In this document: positions 63,913 to 64,000 of the stretch, in pieces
Position numbering within the stretch: the stretch's first letter is position 1
How the letters are laid out: each line of letters starts with the position of its first letter
Assembly (NCBI RefSeq): GCF_003932755.1
Contig: NZ_CP024202.1
Span: forward strand, 992,001-1,056,000
Length of the DNA stretch: 64,000 bases
Direction of reading: 5' to 3'
Source of the DNA: Methylomicrobium sp. wino1
GTDB lineage: Bacteria > Pseudomonadota > Gammaproteobacteria > Methylococcales > Methylomonadaceae
Made by a program: the position numbers and the translations under genes
The notes under the pieces: generated by a model
What the model was told of the DNA's origin: nothing
The model's database searches: none
Seen by the model: only the letters and a program-made list of their open reading frames with translations

Positions 63913-64000
63913 ATGGCAAAAAACTTACTTGAACAACTTCGGGATATGACCGTAGTTGTCGCGGATACCGGCGACCTTCAGGCAATTGAAACTTACAAAC
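63913..64000 (+). CDS. tal: transaldolase, 5' end
   Basis: The gene starts at ATG 63913 and runs out of the window after 29 codons. MAKNLLEQLRDMTVVVADTG, then DLQAIETYK, matches the start of TalB-type transaldolases. Transaldolase is used in the RuMP cycle variant with sugar rearrangement by transaldolase, and it fits the hps-phi-tkt neighbours. Too little is visible to judge completeness. Confidence 0.82.
   Translation, partial: MAKNLLEQLRDMTVVVADTGDLQAIETYK

Overview
The window looks like chromosome of a halotolerant type I (gammaproteobacterial) methanotroph, close to Methylotuvimicrobium/Methylomicrobium. This is inferred from ribulose monophosphate (RuMP) formaldehyde-fixation genes (hps-phi-tkt, then a transaldolase start), a four-gene ectoine-degradation operon in the order doeB-doeD-doeA-doeC, glycogen phosphorylase, and gammaproteobacterial synteny (rhlB divergent from trxA-rho; yrfG next to nudE; mutY-yggX). 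No rRNA, tRNA or CRISPR array was found.

Layout. 1-3 kb: end of a glucan phosphorylase gene, rpe and a PepSY protein. 3.0-3.9 kb: a decayed TtpC-ExbB-TonB operon. 4-15 kb: a defence island on the minus strand holding type I restriction-modification genes (hsdM-hsdS, with hsdR 3.3 kb away), hicAB, a DUF2281/vapC pair whose toxin gene is broken by a palindromic insertion, and a dead PIN-like gene. 15-18 kb: a PEP-CTERM protein, a tandemly duplicated higA-like antitoxin with one complete toxin, and a RAYT (REP-associated) transposase element. 18.2-24.6 kb: a four-gene Wadjet-like SMC plasmid-defence operon in the order C-B-A-D, bounded by the RAYT element and by an IS4-family insertion with an 11-bp target duplication. 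26.6-32.3 kb: ectoine catabolism. 33-38.5 kb: an intact TtpC-type TonB energy-transduction operon behind a Fur-box-like site. 38.7-50.3 kb: mostly housekeeping genes (peroxiredoxin, AsmA, rubredoxin, mutY-yggX, rho-trxA, rhlB, yrfG, nudE). 51-53.7 kb: dihydroxyacetone kinase subunits and a HAD phosphatase. 54-64 kb: RuMP locus.

The RuMP locus is the most unusual part. A 3,386-bp segment carrying hps, phi and tkt occurs twice (54061-57446 and 59248-62633) with no difference that I could see, but with different flanks and upstream promoters. After each copy comes a gene for a protein built from a short repeated motif, TGV-x-(K/R)-Y. The first is a soluble protein of about 450 residues with 18 clear copies and one weak copy. 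The second has a signal peptide, two copies of a different periplasmic motif, one membrane helix and a cytoplasmic tail with four copies of the same motif. A transaldolase gene then begins. My hypothesis is that these two proteins form a scaffold and a membrane anchor for formaldehyde-assimilation enzymes; nothing in the sequence proves it.

Intergenic DNA is full of short non-coding elements with imperfect or perfect terminal inverted repeats (MITE/REP-like). Several families recur, one element is nested inside another with its own target duplication, and one has broken a toxin gene.
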